From the NCBI GenBank assembly GCA_945787445.1, contig CALZHT010000012.1:20416-84415 (forward strand): a stretch of DNA of 64,000 nucleotides, read 5' to 3'. The DNA comes from an uncultured Desulfobulbaceae bacterium (lineage in GTDB: Bacteria; Desulfobacterota; Desulfobulbia; Desulfobulbales; CALZHT01). A program made the position numbers and the translations under genes. Below, one piece after another: positions 35,300 through 43,810 of the stretch; positions within the stretch are counted from its first letter, which is position 1; the number at the start of each line of letters is the position of its first letter. The notes under the pieces are model-generated. The model made no database searches and was not told where the DNA came from. It was given only the letters and a program-made list of their open reading frames with translations.

Positions 35300-37300
35300 A
35301 TGTCTATCAAAAGAAACGGATGTGAAGGGTGTTCTGAAATTACCTGTACGTCCACCAAAGAAGTACTGTCTAAGGATATCGCCAAGAATGTGATAACGGC
35401 ATATGATCGGGTGCAGGCCCGCGGCATGTCGGCTTGTTTATTCGGCTCCGGCGGAACGTGTTGTCGGAACTGCAATATGGGACCATGCCAGATTATCGAA
35501 GGGGTCGATGATCTGATCGGCATTTGTGGCGCGACGGCCGATACCGTGGCGGCCCGAAATTTTGCCAGGACCATTGCTTCAGGGACGTCCGCCCATACAG
35601 ACCATGCCCGTGAGATGGTGAAAGGATTTATTGAAACCGCTAAAGGCGAAACGCCTCATGAAATTAAAGATGAGGTCAAATTGCATATGTTGGCAGAGGT
35701 CTTTGGTGTCGAGACTGAAGGCAAAGACAAAAATGAGATTGCCTTGGAAATCGGCAAAATGGCCCTGAATGATTTTGGCAAACAGGATGACGAACCGGTG
35801 ACCATGGTAAAAAGAGCGCCGGCCAAACGTCAGGAAATCTGGAAGAAATACAATATCGCTCCCCGTGGTGTTGATCGTGAGGTGGTTGAGATGATGCACC
35901 GGACCCATATGGGGGTGGATCAGGATTACCGAAACCTCATGCTGCAGGGAGCACGATGCGCACTGGCTGATGGCTGGGGCTCTTCCATGCTCTCCACCGA
36001 ACTGACCGACATCATGTTCGGTACCCCGGTACCCCGCCGCGCCATAGTCGACCTGGGTGTTCTCAAAGAAGATCAAGTGAATGTAACGGTGCACGGCCAT
36101 GAGCCCTTACTGGCAGAGGCCTTATGTCTTGCCGCCCAGGAGCCGGACATGCTGGAGCTTGCCAAAAAAGCCGGAGCCAAGGGCATCAATCTGGCCGGCG
36201 TCTGCTGTACCGGGAATGAAATCTTGATGCGGCGCGGAATCCCTGTTGCCGCGGGATTCATCCAGCAGGAGATGGCAATTGCCACCGGCGCCGTAGAGGC
36301 AATGGTGGTTGATGTGCAATGTATCATGCAGTCTGTTGCTGAAGTCGCAAAATCTTTTCATACAGATGTTATTACCACCAATTACCGGGCCAAGATGCCC
36401 GGCGCCGTCCATATTCAGTTTGAAGAGGAAGAGGCCCTGCAAAGCGCCAAAGAAATATTAACCCATGCCATCAAAAACTATAAGAAACGTGGTGATTGTT
36501 TTATCCCCACGGAAAATAAACTTGATGTTGTTGTGGGTTTCAGCCACGAGACCATTAATTATATGCTTGGCGGTCGATTCCGGTCCAGTTACCGTCCATT
36601 GAATGACAATATTATCAACGGCCGCATCCGCGGGGTTGCCGCTATTGTCGGCTGTGATAATTATAAACTTCCTGATGACCGGCATGAGATCATCGCCAGG
36701 GAATTGATCAAAAATGATGTGTTGGTGCTGGCCACCGGTTGTGCGGCCACAGCTTTGGGACGGGTTGGACTTCTGAGACCGGAAGCCGCCAGGGAAGCGG
36801 GCCCGGGCTTGGCTGAAATCTGTGAAACCGTGGGCATGCCGCCTGTCCTGCATTGCGGTTCCTGTGTTGACAACAGCCGCCTGTTGATCGCTGCCACAGA
36901 AATGGTTAGGGAAGGCGGTCTTGGTGAAGATATTTCCGAATTGCCGCTTGCCGGGACCGCGCCCCTGTGGATGAGTGAAAAAGCGGTGGCAATCGGCCAA
37001 TATTTTGTGTCAAGCGGCGCGTACGTTTGCTTTCAGAACTTACCTACTTCCGGCTCCAAAGTATTCACCAAGCACCTTTTCGAGGAAATGGAAGAAATGT
37101 ACGGCGGGCGTTGGGATGTTGCGGAAGATCCGTTGGAACTTGCCAAGCAGATGATTGCCCACATCGACAAGAAACGAGCCGCCCTCGGAATTGACAAGAA
37201 ACGTGAAAGGGTACTCTTTGATATGGAAATGCGCCGGGACCTGGGAACCGGTTCCGGTATCGGTGATGTTGGCTGCCACGGGCAACAGCATCTTTCATAG
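35300..37300 (+). CDS. acsA: Carbon monoxide dehydrogenase catalytic subunit (CooS/AcsA)
   Basis: The 666-residue Ni-Fe enzyme reduces CO2 to CO for acetyl-CoA synthesis. The N-terminus has the cluster-binding cysteines CEGCSEITC and GTCCRNCNMGPCQI (B and D clusters). C-cluster region motifs follow (GINLAGVCCTGNEILMRRG, VDVQCIMQSV, GCDNYKLP, LATGCAATALGRVG, HCGSCVDNSRLL). Length fits bacterial CODH subunits that partner AcsB. The accessory nickel-insertion gene cooC is not in the window. A terminator-like hairpin follows, so expression relative to the downstream acs genes may be graded. Confidence 0.96.
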   Translation: MSIKRNGCEGCSEITCTSTKEVLSKDIAKNVITAYDRVQARGMSACLFGSGGTCCRNCNMGPCQIIEGVDDLIGICGATADTVAARNFARTIASGTSAHTDHAREMVKGFIETAKGETPHEIKDEVKLHMLAEVFGVETEGKDKNEIALEIGKMALNDFGKQDDEPVTMVKRAPAKRQEIWKKYNIAPRGVDREVVEMMHRTHMGVDQDYRNLMLQGARCALADGWGSSMLSTELTDIMFGTPVPRRAIVDLGVLKEDQVNVTVHGHEPLLAEALCLAAQEPDMLELAKKAGAKGINLAGVCCTGNEILMRRGIPVAAGFIQQEMAIATGAVEAMVVDVQCIMQSVAEVAKSFHTDVITTNYRAKMPGAVHIQFEEEEALQSAKEILTHAIKNYKKRGDCFIPTENKLDVVVGFSHETINYMLGGRFRSSYRPLNDNIINGRIRGVAAIVGCDNYKLPDDRHEIIARELIKNDVLVLATGCAATALGRVGLLRPEAAREAGPGLAEICETVGMPPVLHCGSCVDNSRLLIAATEMVREGGLGEDISELPLAGTAPLWMSEKAVAIGQYFVSSGAYVCFQNLPTSGSKVFTKHLFEEMEEMYGGRWDVAEDPLELAKQMIAHIDKKRAALGIDKKRERVLFDMEMRRDLGTGSGIGDVGCHGQQHLS

Positions 37301-37319
37301 GTGAGAAAAAAGATATTTT

Positions 37320-37354
37320 GAGTTACTGTGGCCTGTGCCACAGTAACTCATTTT
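37320..37354 (+). terminator. Terminator/attenuator hairpin between cooS and metF-acsD
   Basis: GAGTTACTGTGGC (37320-37332) pairs perfectly over 13 bp with GCCACAGTAACTC (37337-37349) around a 4-base loop, followed by atttttat. It lies in a 106-bp intercistronic gap in the middle of one pathway, so it may be a partial terminator or mRNA-stability element. Confidence 0.75.
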
Positions 37355-37406
37355 TATACCGAAGAATAACTAAATACTAAAATAGAGTGGAAGGATACAT
37401 CTACCG

Positions 37407-40052
37407 ATGAAATCGGGAAGCCGTTTGGAACGGGTATTAACATCAGGAGAGTTTGCTGTAACAGGGGAATTGGGACCGCCTAAAAACAGCGATCCGGAAG
37501 TGGTTCGCAAGAAAGCCAAGATTTTAAAAGGCCACGTTGATGCGGTAAATATCACTGACTGCCAAACCGCCATTGTCAGAATGTCGAGTATCGGTGCAGG
37601 GCTCATTGTCCATTCCGAAGGCGTTGAGCCGGTTATCCAGATGACCTGCCGGGACCGGAACCGTATCGGCATGCAGAGTGATATCCTGGGTGCTTCCGCC
37701 CTAGGGTTGAAGAATCTTCTCTGTCTTACCGGCGATCACCAAAAATTTGGAAATCATCCGGGCGCCAAGGGCGTCTTTGACATGGACTCTATCCAGATGC
37801 TCGGCATGGGGAAGGCCCTGCGTGATGACAAGAAGTTCCAATGCGGTGAAGAGATAAAGGGGGATGCGCCCGGACTATTCTTGGGTGCCGCCGCTAATCC
37901 CTTTGCCAATCCTTTTGAATACCGCGCTGCCCGTCTGGGGAAAAAAGTTGCCAATGGAGCGGATTTCATCCAGACCCAAATTATCTATAATGTTGAAAAA
38001 TTCACCAAGTTCATGGAAATGGTCGCTGACCTCGACCTTGATGATAAGGTGTACATACTTGCCGGGGTTACGCCACCACGATCGCTGGGAATGGCCCGTT
38101 ACATGAAGAAGTTTGTGCCGGGTATGGATGTAACCGATGATGTGATACAACGCATGAAAGATGCCAAGGATAAAGAGGATGAGGGCATTAATATCTGCGT
38201 GGATATCATCAACCAAGTCAGAGAAATCAAAGGGGTTTCGGGCGTCCATATTATGGCGATCGAATGGGAAAGTGCGGTCCCCGAGATAGTTAAGAGGGCC
38301 AATCTCTCGTCACGACCGGTCTTTGAAGATGAGGAACAAGAATCTGTTGTTGTCTCCAAACCAGTTATTGAAGTACGCGAAGGAGAACTAGTAACCTCAG
38401 CTCCTACGCCTGAGGTCGAAGATATTCTTAGTTCGGCTAGGGCGGAAGCCGAGCACATTATTGCTGCGGCCAGGGATGAAGCCATGAGGCTCGGCGTTCA
38501 AGCAGTGGTGGAGACAGTTGAAATTGATGAAGCGGGAGAAGATGAGATGAATGAAAGAGAACGTCAATTGGCGTTGGATTCTGTCCGAATGGGTCTGGAT
38601 TCATTGAAGAAGGCTTTCGGGTTGTCGGAAGATCAATTCGAGGCCTTGGCCAAGTTCGCCGGCGCAGAGGCAATTCTTGCCCGAGAGCCCGCCAAAATGC
38701 CAACCATGCCTCCAGTGAGCACTCCTCCGCCCAAACCTGCACCGCCTGCAGAAACCAAGGTAGATGATGCCGAAGCCAAGAAGGCTGAAGAGACTAAGAA
38801 AGCAGAGGAAGCCAAAAAGGCTGAAGAAGCAAAAAAAGCTGCGGAAACCAAGGCTGTAGAAGAGGCAAAAAAAGCCGAGCAAGCCAAGCAGGCGGAAGAA
38901 GCAAAAAAGGCGGTGGAAGCTCAGGCCGCCGAAGAGGCGAAAAAGGTCAATGAGGCAAAGAAAGCTGAAGAGGCCAAGAAGAAGGAAGAGACCCAAAAGG
39001 CCGAGGAAATCAAGAAGGCGGCTGAAGAAGTGAAAAAGCCGACTCCTGCGGCAGATTTAGGTGTTGCTGCCCTTAAACACGAGGAAATAGCTCTTGTAGA
39101 CAGGGCAACAAAGATTTCTGCAGACACCTATAAAGTTACTTACAGCGGCGCCATTGGCGAAACCATATTGGGTAGCGGCGAAAAGACAATTACCGTCGGC
39201 GGCGCCAACTCTCTGCCTTTTAACCTGTTTGAAGGCAGCATGCCGAACAAGCCCGTTATAGCCATGGATATCCCTGATAGCAAACCTGATGAATGGCCTG
39301 AGACACTTATCCGTCATTTCAGTGATGTTCTGGATAATCCTGCAGCGTGGGCCCAAAAATGCGTCAATGAATACCAGGCAGACGCGATCTGTATATCCTT
39401 AGTCTCCACAGATCCCAATGGCATGAACCGTCCTTCAAGCGAAGCTGCTCAAGTTGCAACCGAGGTGATTAACACTGTTGACGTGCCAATCATCGTCTGG
39501 GGTTGCGGCAATGCTGAAAAAGATACGGAAACCCTCCGTGATATCACCGCGATGATCGGGGACAAGAAAGTATGCCTGGCTCCTCTCTCCGATACCAATT
39601 ATCGGTCTATTGGCGCTACGGCCATGGCATTTCAACATCCCATGGTAGCGTCATCACCCATTGATGTGAACCTGGCCAAACAACTTAACATTCTGCTGGA
39701 AAACCTTGGTGCATCACTTGATACAATTTTGATTGACCCGTCAATCGGCGCCCTGGGGTACGGCATTGAATATACCTATTCCGTCATGGAGAGGATCAGG
39801 CTTGCTGCCCTGACCCAGAAAGATGAAAAACTGCAAGTTCCGTTTATCTGCAATCTTGGCCGCGAGGTCTGGAAGGCAAAAGAAACCCGTTTACCCTCCG
39901 ATGCAGTGTTAGGGGATCAGGAGCGCCGCGGTGTCTTGATGGAGGCCATTACCGCTTCGTCAATGCTGATGGCTGGTGGTGAAGTCCTGATTATGCGGCA
40001 TCCGCAGGCTATCGCCCTTACCAGATCACTCATCGATGGTCTTTTAGGTTAA
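37407..40052 (+). CDS. Fusion of methylene-THF reductase (MetF) and corrinoid protein small subunit (AcsD)
   Basis: The 881-residue protein joins two Wood-Ljungdahl activities. Residues about 1-300 are a MetF-type methylene-tetrahydrofolate reductase barrel (FAVTGELGPPKNSD, DAVNITDCQTA, LCLTGDHQKFG, GADFIQTQIIYNVEKF, VYILAGVTPPRSLGMARYM). Residues about 305-545 are a linker containing a helical segment and an Ala/Lys/Glu-rich coiled coil of nearly 100 residues. Residues about 549-881 match AcsD/CdhD, the small corrinoid Fe-S protein subunit (VVAMDIPDS-like KPVIAMDIPDSKPDEWP, DAICISLVSTDPNG, ILIDPSIGALGYGIEYTYSVMERIRL). MetF makes the methyl-THF whose methyl group ends on the AcsC/AcsD corrinoid, so the fusion links successive pathway proteins. 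There is no internal stop or frameshift. The zinc-binding MetV partner is not seen. Confidence 0.92.
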   Translation: MKSGSRLERVLTSGEFAVTGELGPPKNSDPEVVRKKAKILKGHVDAVNITDCQTAIVRMSSIGAGLIVHSEGVEPVIQMTCRDRNRIGMQSDILGASALGLKNLLCLTGDHQKFGNHPGAKGVFDMDSIQMLGMGKALRDDKKFQCGEEIKGDAPGLFLGAAANPFANPFEYRAARLGKKVANGADFIQTQIIYNVEKFTKFMEMVADLDLDDKVYILAGVTPPRSLGMARYMKKFVPGMDVTDDVIQRMKDAKDKEDEGINICVDIINQVREIKGVSGVHIMAIEWESAVPEIVKRANLSSRPVFEDEEQESVVVSKPVIEVREGELVTSAPTPEVEDILSSARAEAEHIIAAARDEAMRLGVQAVVETVEIDEAGEDEMNERERQLALDSVRMGLDSLKKAFGLSEDQFEALAKFAGAEAILAREPAKMPTMPPVSTPPPKPAPPAETKVDDAEAKKAEETKKAEEAKKAEEAKKAAETKAVEEAKKAEQAKQAEEAKKAVEAQAAEEAKKVNEAKKAEEAKKKEETQKAEEIKKAAEEVKKPTPAADLGVAALKHEEIALVDRATKISADTYKVTYSGAIGETILGSGEKTITVGGANSLPFNLFEGSMPNKPVIAMDIPDSKPDEWPETLIRHFSDVLDNPAAWAQKCVNEYQADAICISLVSTDPNGMNRPSSEAAQVATEVINTVDVPIIVWGCGNAEKDTETLRDITAMIGDKKVCLAPLSDTNYRSIGATAMAFQHPMVASSPIDVNLAKQLNILLENLGASLDTILIDPSIGALGYGIEYTYSVMERIRLAALTQKDEKLQVPFICNLGREVWKAKETRLPSDAVLGDQERRGVLMEAITASSMLMAGGEVLIMRHPQAIALTRSLIDGLLG

Positions 40053-40097
40053 CAAATTCAGAATAGCAATCTTTGAAGATAGAGAGGAGTTTTTCCA

Positions 40098-42302
40098 ATG
40101 TCGAAAATCATATGTTCAGCCGCTATCCGAGGCGCCCACAAAATAGTGGACATGGCCGAGGAAAAATATGAAGAGGCCCTGAAAAAGTTTGGCCCTGAAC
40201 AGGAGGTTTCCTTTCCAAACACCGCTTATTTTTTACCGGTCATCTACAGCATGCTCGGCGCCAAGGTTCAAAATATTGGTGATATGAAGGACATATTTCA
40301 GGAATGCAGGAAGCTCCTGCCGCCGATTGTGTCTGATACTATCTGGCTGCCATATCTCGCGCCGGCCTTGGATGCCGGCATGGCTACCTTTTTTGCCGAA
40401 GAGATGTATGAATCGATCCGCTATCTGAATGAACCGGAGTTTTATACGAAAACAGAAGATCCGGGCTCTGAAAATATCTGGCTGGGGGCGGCCGATGACC
40501 TTATTTTTCGGAAACGTGGCGTTGAATTTGTTGACGGCACAGCACCGGGTTTTGCCGCCATTATGGGGGCACCGCCCAACAAAGAGATTGCCAGCAAGAT
40601 CGCCTTGGAACTTCAGGAAAAAAATCTTTATATCTTCATGCATGATCATACCGACGGTGTACGCATTGCTGAACAGCTCATTGATAACGAGGTGCAGATT
40701 GGCTGGAATACCCGGTTGGTACCTTTTGGACCGACATACACCTCAGCGGTTTTTGCCATTGGTTTTGCCTGCCGGGTCGCCATGGCCTTTGGCGGCATCA
40801 AACCGGGCGATTATAAGGGGAACCTTATCTATAACAAAGACAGAACCTTTGCATTTGTCATGGCCTTCGGTCCTGTTAGCGATGAATGGTATGCCAATGC
40901 GGCAGGCGCCATTAACTGGGGATTTCCCACCATTTCTGATTACGATATTCCGGAAGTATTACCGACCGGTATCTGTACATACGAACATGTGGTCAGCCAG
41001 GTTCCCCATGAAGAAATCGTCCAAAAGGCTATTGAGGTTCGCGGTCTTAAAGTTACGGTTTCCAAGATCGATATACCGCTCTCATATGGCCCCGCTTTCG
41101 AGGGCGAACGTATTCGTAAAGACGATCTGTTTATGGAATGCGGCGGTGGTCGGACCACAGGGGTGGAGGTCCTGATTTCCAAAGACATGGAAGAAGTACA
41201 GGATGGTCTTGTTACGGTTGAAGGACCGGACATTAAGGACATCAAGGAAGGGGAGAATCTGCCCCTTGCCATCCTTGTCGAGGTGGCCGGCCGTGAGATG
41301 CAGTCAGACTTCGAACCTATTCTCGAACGCCAATTCCATCATCTGATCAACTATGTTCAGGGCATTATGCATATCGGCCAGCGCAACATTATGTGGGTGC
41401 GGATCGGCAAGGCCGCGGTTGAGAAAGGCTTTTCCTTTGAACATGTCGGAAAAGTCTTGCATGGCAAGCTCCACCAGGAATTCGGTGCAATCCTTGATAA
41501 GATTCAGGTAAAAATATATACCATTCAGGAAAAGGTCGAAGAGGTTGTCGAACTGGCCAAGAAGGTCTATACCGAGCGTGACGAACGCCTCGGCACCATG
41601 ACCGACGACACAGAGGATATTTTCTACTCCTGCACCCTTTGCCAATCATTTGCTCCAAGTCACGTCTGCGTTATTACTCCCGAACGGGTGGGGATGTGCG
41701 GCGCATACAACTGGCTGGACGGCAAGGCCTCATTTCAGATCAATCCAACCGGCCCCAACCAGCCCATTGAAAAAGGTGAATGCATTGATCCTGATATCGG
41801 ATTTTTCACCGGCATCAACGAATTTGTCAATCAGGCCTCACGTGGTGCGGTTACTGATGTAAGCTGCTATTCCCTTATGACAGATCCCATGACCGCGTGT
41901 GGCTGTTTTGAGGCGATTGCCGCCATGTTACCTCAATGTAACGGTATTATGGTGGTGAATCGCGACTATATGGGGATGACGCCCAGTGGCATGAAGTTCA
42001 CCACCCTTGCCGGTATGGCAGGTGGTGGCGCGCAAACCCCCGGGTTCATGGGAGTCAGTAAGCATTATCTGACGAGCCGTAAGTTGTTTAAGGCCGAAGG
42101 TGGTTTGAAAAGAGTAGTCTGGCTTCCCAAGATGCTTAAAGAGGAGCTGAAAGACAAGCTTATTGAGCGTTGCAATGAGGAAGGTATGCCGGAACTGTTC
42201 GATATGATAGCTACGGAAGAGCAGGGCATAACTGAAGAAGAAATTCTCAAATTCCTCAAGGAAAAAGGGCATCCGGCCCTGAGCATGGAAACAGCAGTTT
42301 AA
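40098..42302 (+). CDS. acsB: Acetyl-CoA synthase (CO dehydrogenase/acetyl-CoA synthase subunit beta)
   Basis: The 734-residue enzyme condenses CO, a methyl group and CoA to acetyl-CoA at its Ni-containing A cluster. The A-cluster cysteines are visible from about residue 511: CTLCQSFAPSHVCVITPERV then GMCG, with spacing CX2CX8CX9C, and later ACGCFEAI (CXC). These match the known pattern of the Moorella enzyme, as does the length (about 730). The N-terminal CODH-interacting domain is present, as in bacterial AcsB. A gagagg ribosome site lies upstream. acsC follows after 73 bp. Confidence 0.97.
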   Translation: MSKIICSAAIRGAHKIVDMAEEKYEEALKKFGPEQEVSFPNTAYFLPVIYSMLGAKVQNIGDMKDIFQECRKLLPPIVSDTIWLPYLAPALDAGMATFFAEEMYESIRYLNEPEFYTKTEDPGSENIWLGAADDLIFRKRGVEFVDGTAPGFAAIMGAPPNKEIASKIALELQEKNLYIFMHDHTDGVRIAEQLIDNEVQIGWNTRLVPFGPTYTSAVFAIGFACRVAMAFGGIKPGDYKGNLIYNKDRTFAFVMAFGPVSDEWYANAAGAINWGFPTISDYDIPEVLPTGICTYEHVVSQVPHEEIVQKAIEVRGLKVTVSKIDIPLSYGPAFEGERIRKDDLFMECGGGRTTGVEVLISKDMEEVQDGLVTVEGPDIKDIKEGENLPLAILVEVAGREMQSDFEPILERQFHHLINYVQGIMHIGQRNIMWVRIGKAAVEKGFSFEHVGKVLHGKLHQEFGAILDKIQVKIYTIQEKVEEVVELAKKVYTERDERLGTMTDDTEDIFYSCTLCQSFAPSHVCVITPERVGMCGAYNWLDGKASFQINPTGPNQPIEKGECIDPDIGFFTGINEFVNQASRGAVTDVSCYSLMTDPMTACGCFEAIAAMLPQCNGIMVVNRDYMGMTPSGMKFTTLAGMAGGGAQTPGFMGVSKHYLTSRKLFKAEGGLKRVVWLPKMLKEELKDKLIERCNEEGMPELFDMIATEEQGITEEEILKFLKEKGHPALSMETAV

Positions 42303-42375
42303 TACAACAATCAGGCCAGGCGTATTACAAAATAAAGTTTAGAAAAGTCGATTTAGTGAGTGGAGGAACAAACAG

Positions 42376-43731
42376 ATGGCTTTAACCGGTATACAAATCC
42401 TCAAGATGCTTCCCAAGACCAATTGTGGAGACTGTGGGATTCCAACATGTCTTGCCTTTGGCATGAAGGTGGCAGCCGGGCAAATTGAAATCAGCGCCTG
42501 CCCGCATGTAAGTGATGAAGTAAAAGAAACCATTGGCGAGGCATCGGCGCCGCCGATTCGCACTATCAAGATGGGAGCAGGGGACACGGCTTTCACCGCC
42601 GGGGGTGAAACATGTTTGTTCCGCCACGAAAAACGTTTTGAGAATCCGACCGGTCTGGCAGTGCTGGTATCAACAGACATGGGCAGCGCCGATATAGACG
42701 GCCGTATTGAGCGGTTTACATCATTGCGCTACGAAAGGGTTGGTGTATTGCTCAAGCCGGAAATTATTGCAGTTAAAGACGCCAACGGCGATGAGAAAGC
42801 ATACACAGGGCTTGTCCAAAAGGTATTGGACGGTGCTGAAGATGCCAATATCATTCTTATCAGTGATAACAGCGGCAACATGGCTGCGGCCGCAAAGCTT
42901 TGTGGTGACCGCAAACCCCTTCTTTTTGCAGCAACCGCGGATAATGGCGAAGCCATGGCAGAAGTTGCTACTGAAATGGGGTGCCCTTTGGGCGTAAAAG
43001 GCGCGAATTTAGACGAGGCGGTTTCTATTTCCGAATCATTGGCCGGTAAAGGTCTCAAAGACATGGTGATCGACACTGGTGCGAGAACCGTGCGGGCGGC
43101 TTTGGAGGATAATGTGGTTGCCCGCCGTGCCGCTGTCACCAAAAAATTCAAACCTTTGGGGTTTCCAACCATTACTTTTCCGTGTGAGATGACCGATGAT
43201 CCACTAATGGAAGCCATGATCGCTTCGGTGCTCATTGCCAAATATGCTGGAATCGTAGTTTTGTCGGACCTTCAGGGCGACACTCTTTTTCCGTTGCTTT
43301 TGGAGAGGTTAAATATCTTCACCGATCCGCAAAGGCCGATGGTGGTTCAGGAAGACATTTATTCCATTAACGGTCCGGCCGAGGATTCGCCTGTGCTGAT
43401 TACCTGCAATTTCTCGCTTACCTACTTCATCGTCTCCGGCGAGATCGAAGGGAGTAATGTGCCATCCTGGTTGTTAATCAAAGACACCGAAGGTCTTTCT
43501 GTGCTGACCGCCTGGGCGGCAGGTAAATTCGGTGCAGATTTAATCGCCCAGTTCATGAAAAAATCCGGCATTGAAGACAAAGTGAATCATCGTGACCTGA
43601 TCATTCCAGGGTATCTTGCCTCCATCAAAGGCGAACTGGAAGAAGAGCTGCCGGATTGGAACATAACAATCGGGCCAAGGGAAGCAGGTCATCTGCCCGC
43701 CTTTTTAAAGGAATGGAAGCCGGCTGCCTGA
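42376..43731 (+). CDS. acsC: Corrinoid iron-sulfur protein large subunit
   Basis: The 451-residue protein carries the methyl group as methyl-cobamide. The N-terminal 4Fe-4S domain has cysteines 17, 20, 25 and 42 (LPKTNCGDCGIPTCLAF and SACPHV). A TIM-barrel domain and the C-terminal cobamide-binding region (about 320-445) follow. Together with the AcsD half of the upstream fusion it forms the corrinoid protein that accepts the methyl group from methyl-THF via AcsE and hands it to AcsB. AcsE is not encoded in this window. A tggagga ribosome site supports the start. Confidence 0.95.
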   Translation: MALTGIQILKMLPKTNCGDCGIPTCLAFGMKVAAGQIEISACPHVSDEVKETIGEASAPPIRTIKMGAGDTAFTAGGETCLFRHEKRFENPTGLAVLVSTDMGSADIDGRIERFTSLRYERVGVLLKPEIIAVKDANGDEKAYTGLVQKVLDGAEDANIILISDNSGNMAAAAKLCGDRKPLLFAATADNGEAMAEVATEMGCPLGVKGANLDEAVSISESLAGKGLKDMVIDTGARTVRAALEDNVVARRAAVTKKFKPLGFPTITFPCEMTDDPLMEAMIASVLIAKYAGIVVLSDLQGDTLFPLLLERLNIFTDPQRPMVVQEDIYSINGPAEDSPVLITCNFSLTYFIVSGEIEGSNVPSWLLIKDTEGLSVLTAWAAGKFGADLIAQFMKKSGIEDKVNHRDLIIPGYLASIKGELEEELPDWNITIGPREAGHLPAFLKEWKPAA

Positions 43732-43810
43732 AACATTCCCTGTAAGAATATGACTGAGAAGAATACAAGGGTAGTATTTCAGATGACCCTTAATGCTATT
43801 GTTATCCCAA

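Noticed and set aside
40429..41175. A 248-residue out-of-frame reading inside acsB
   Set aside because: acsB is intact, with all A-cluster cysteines in the main frame.
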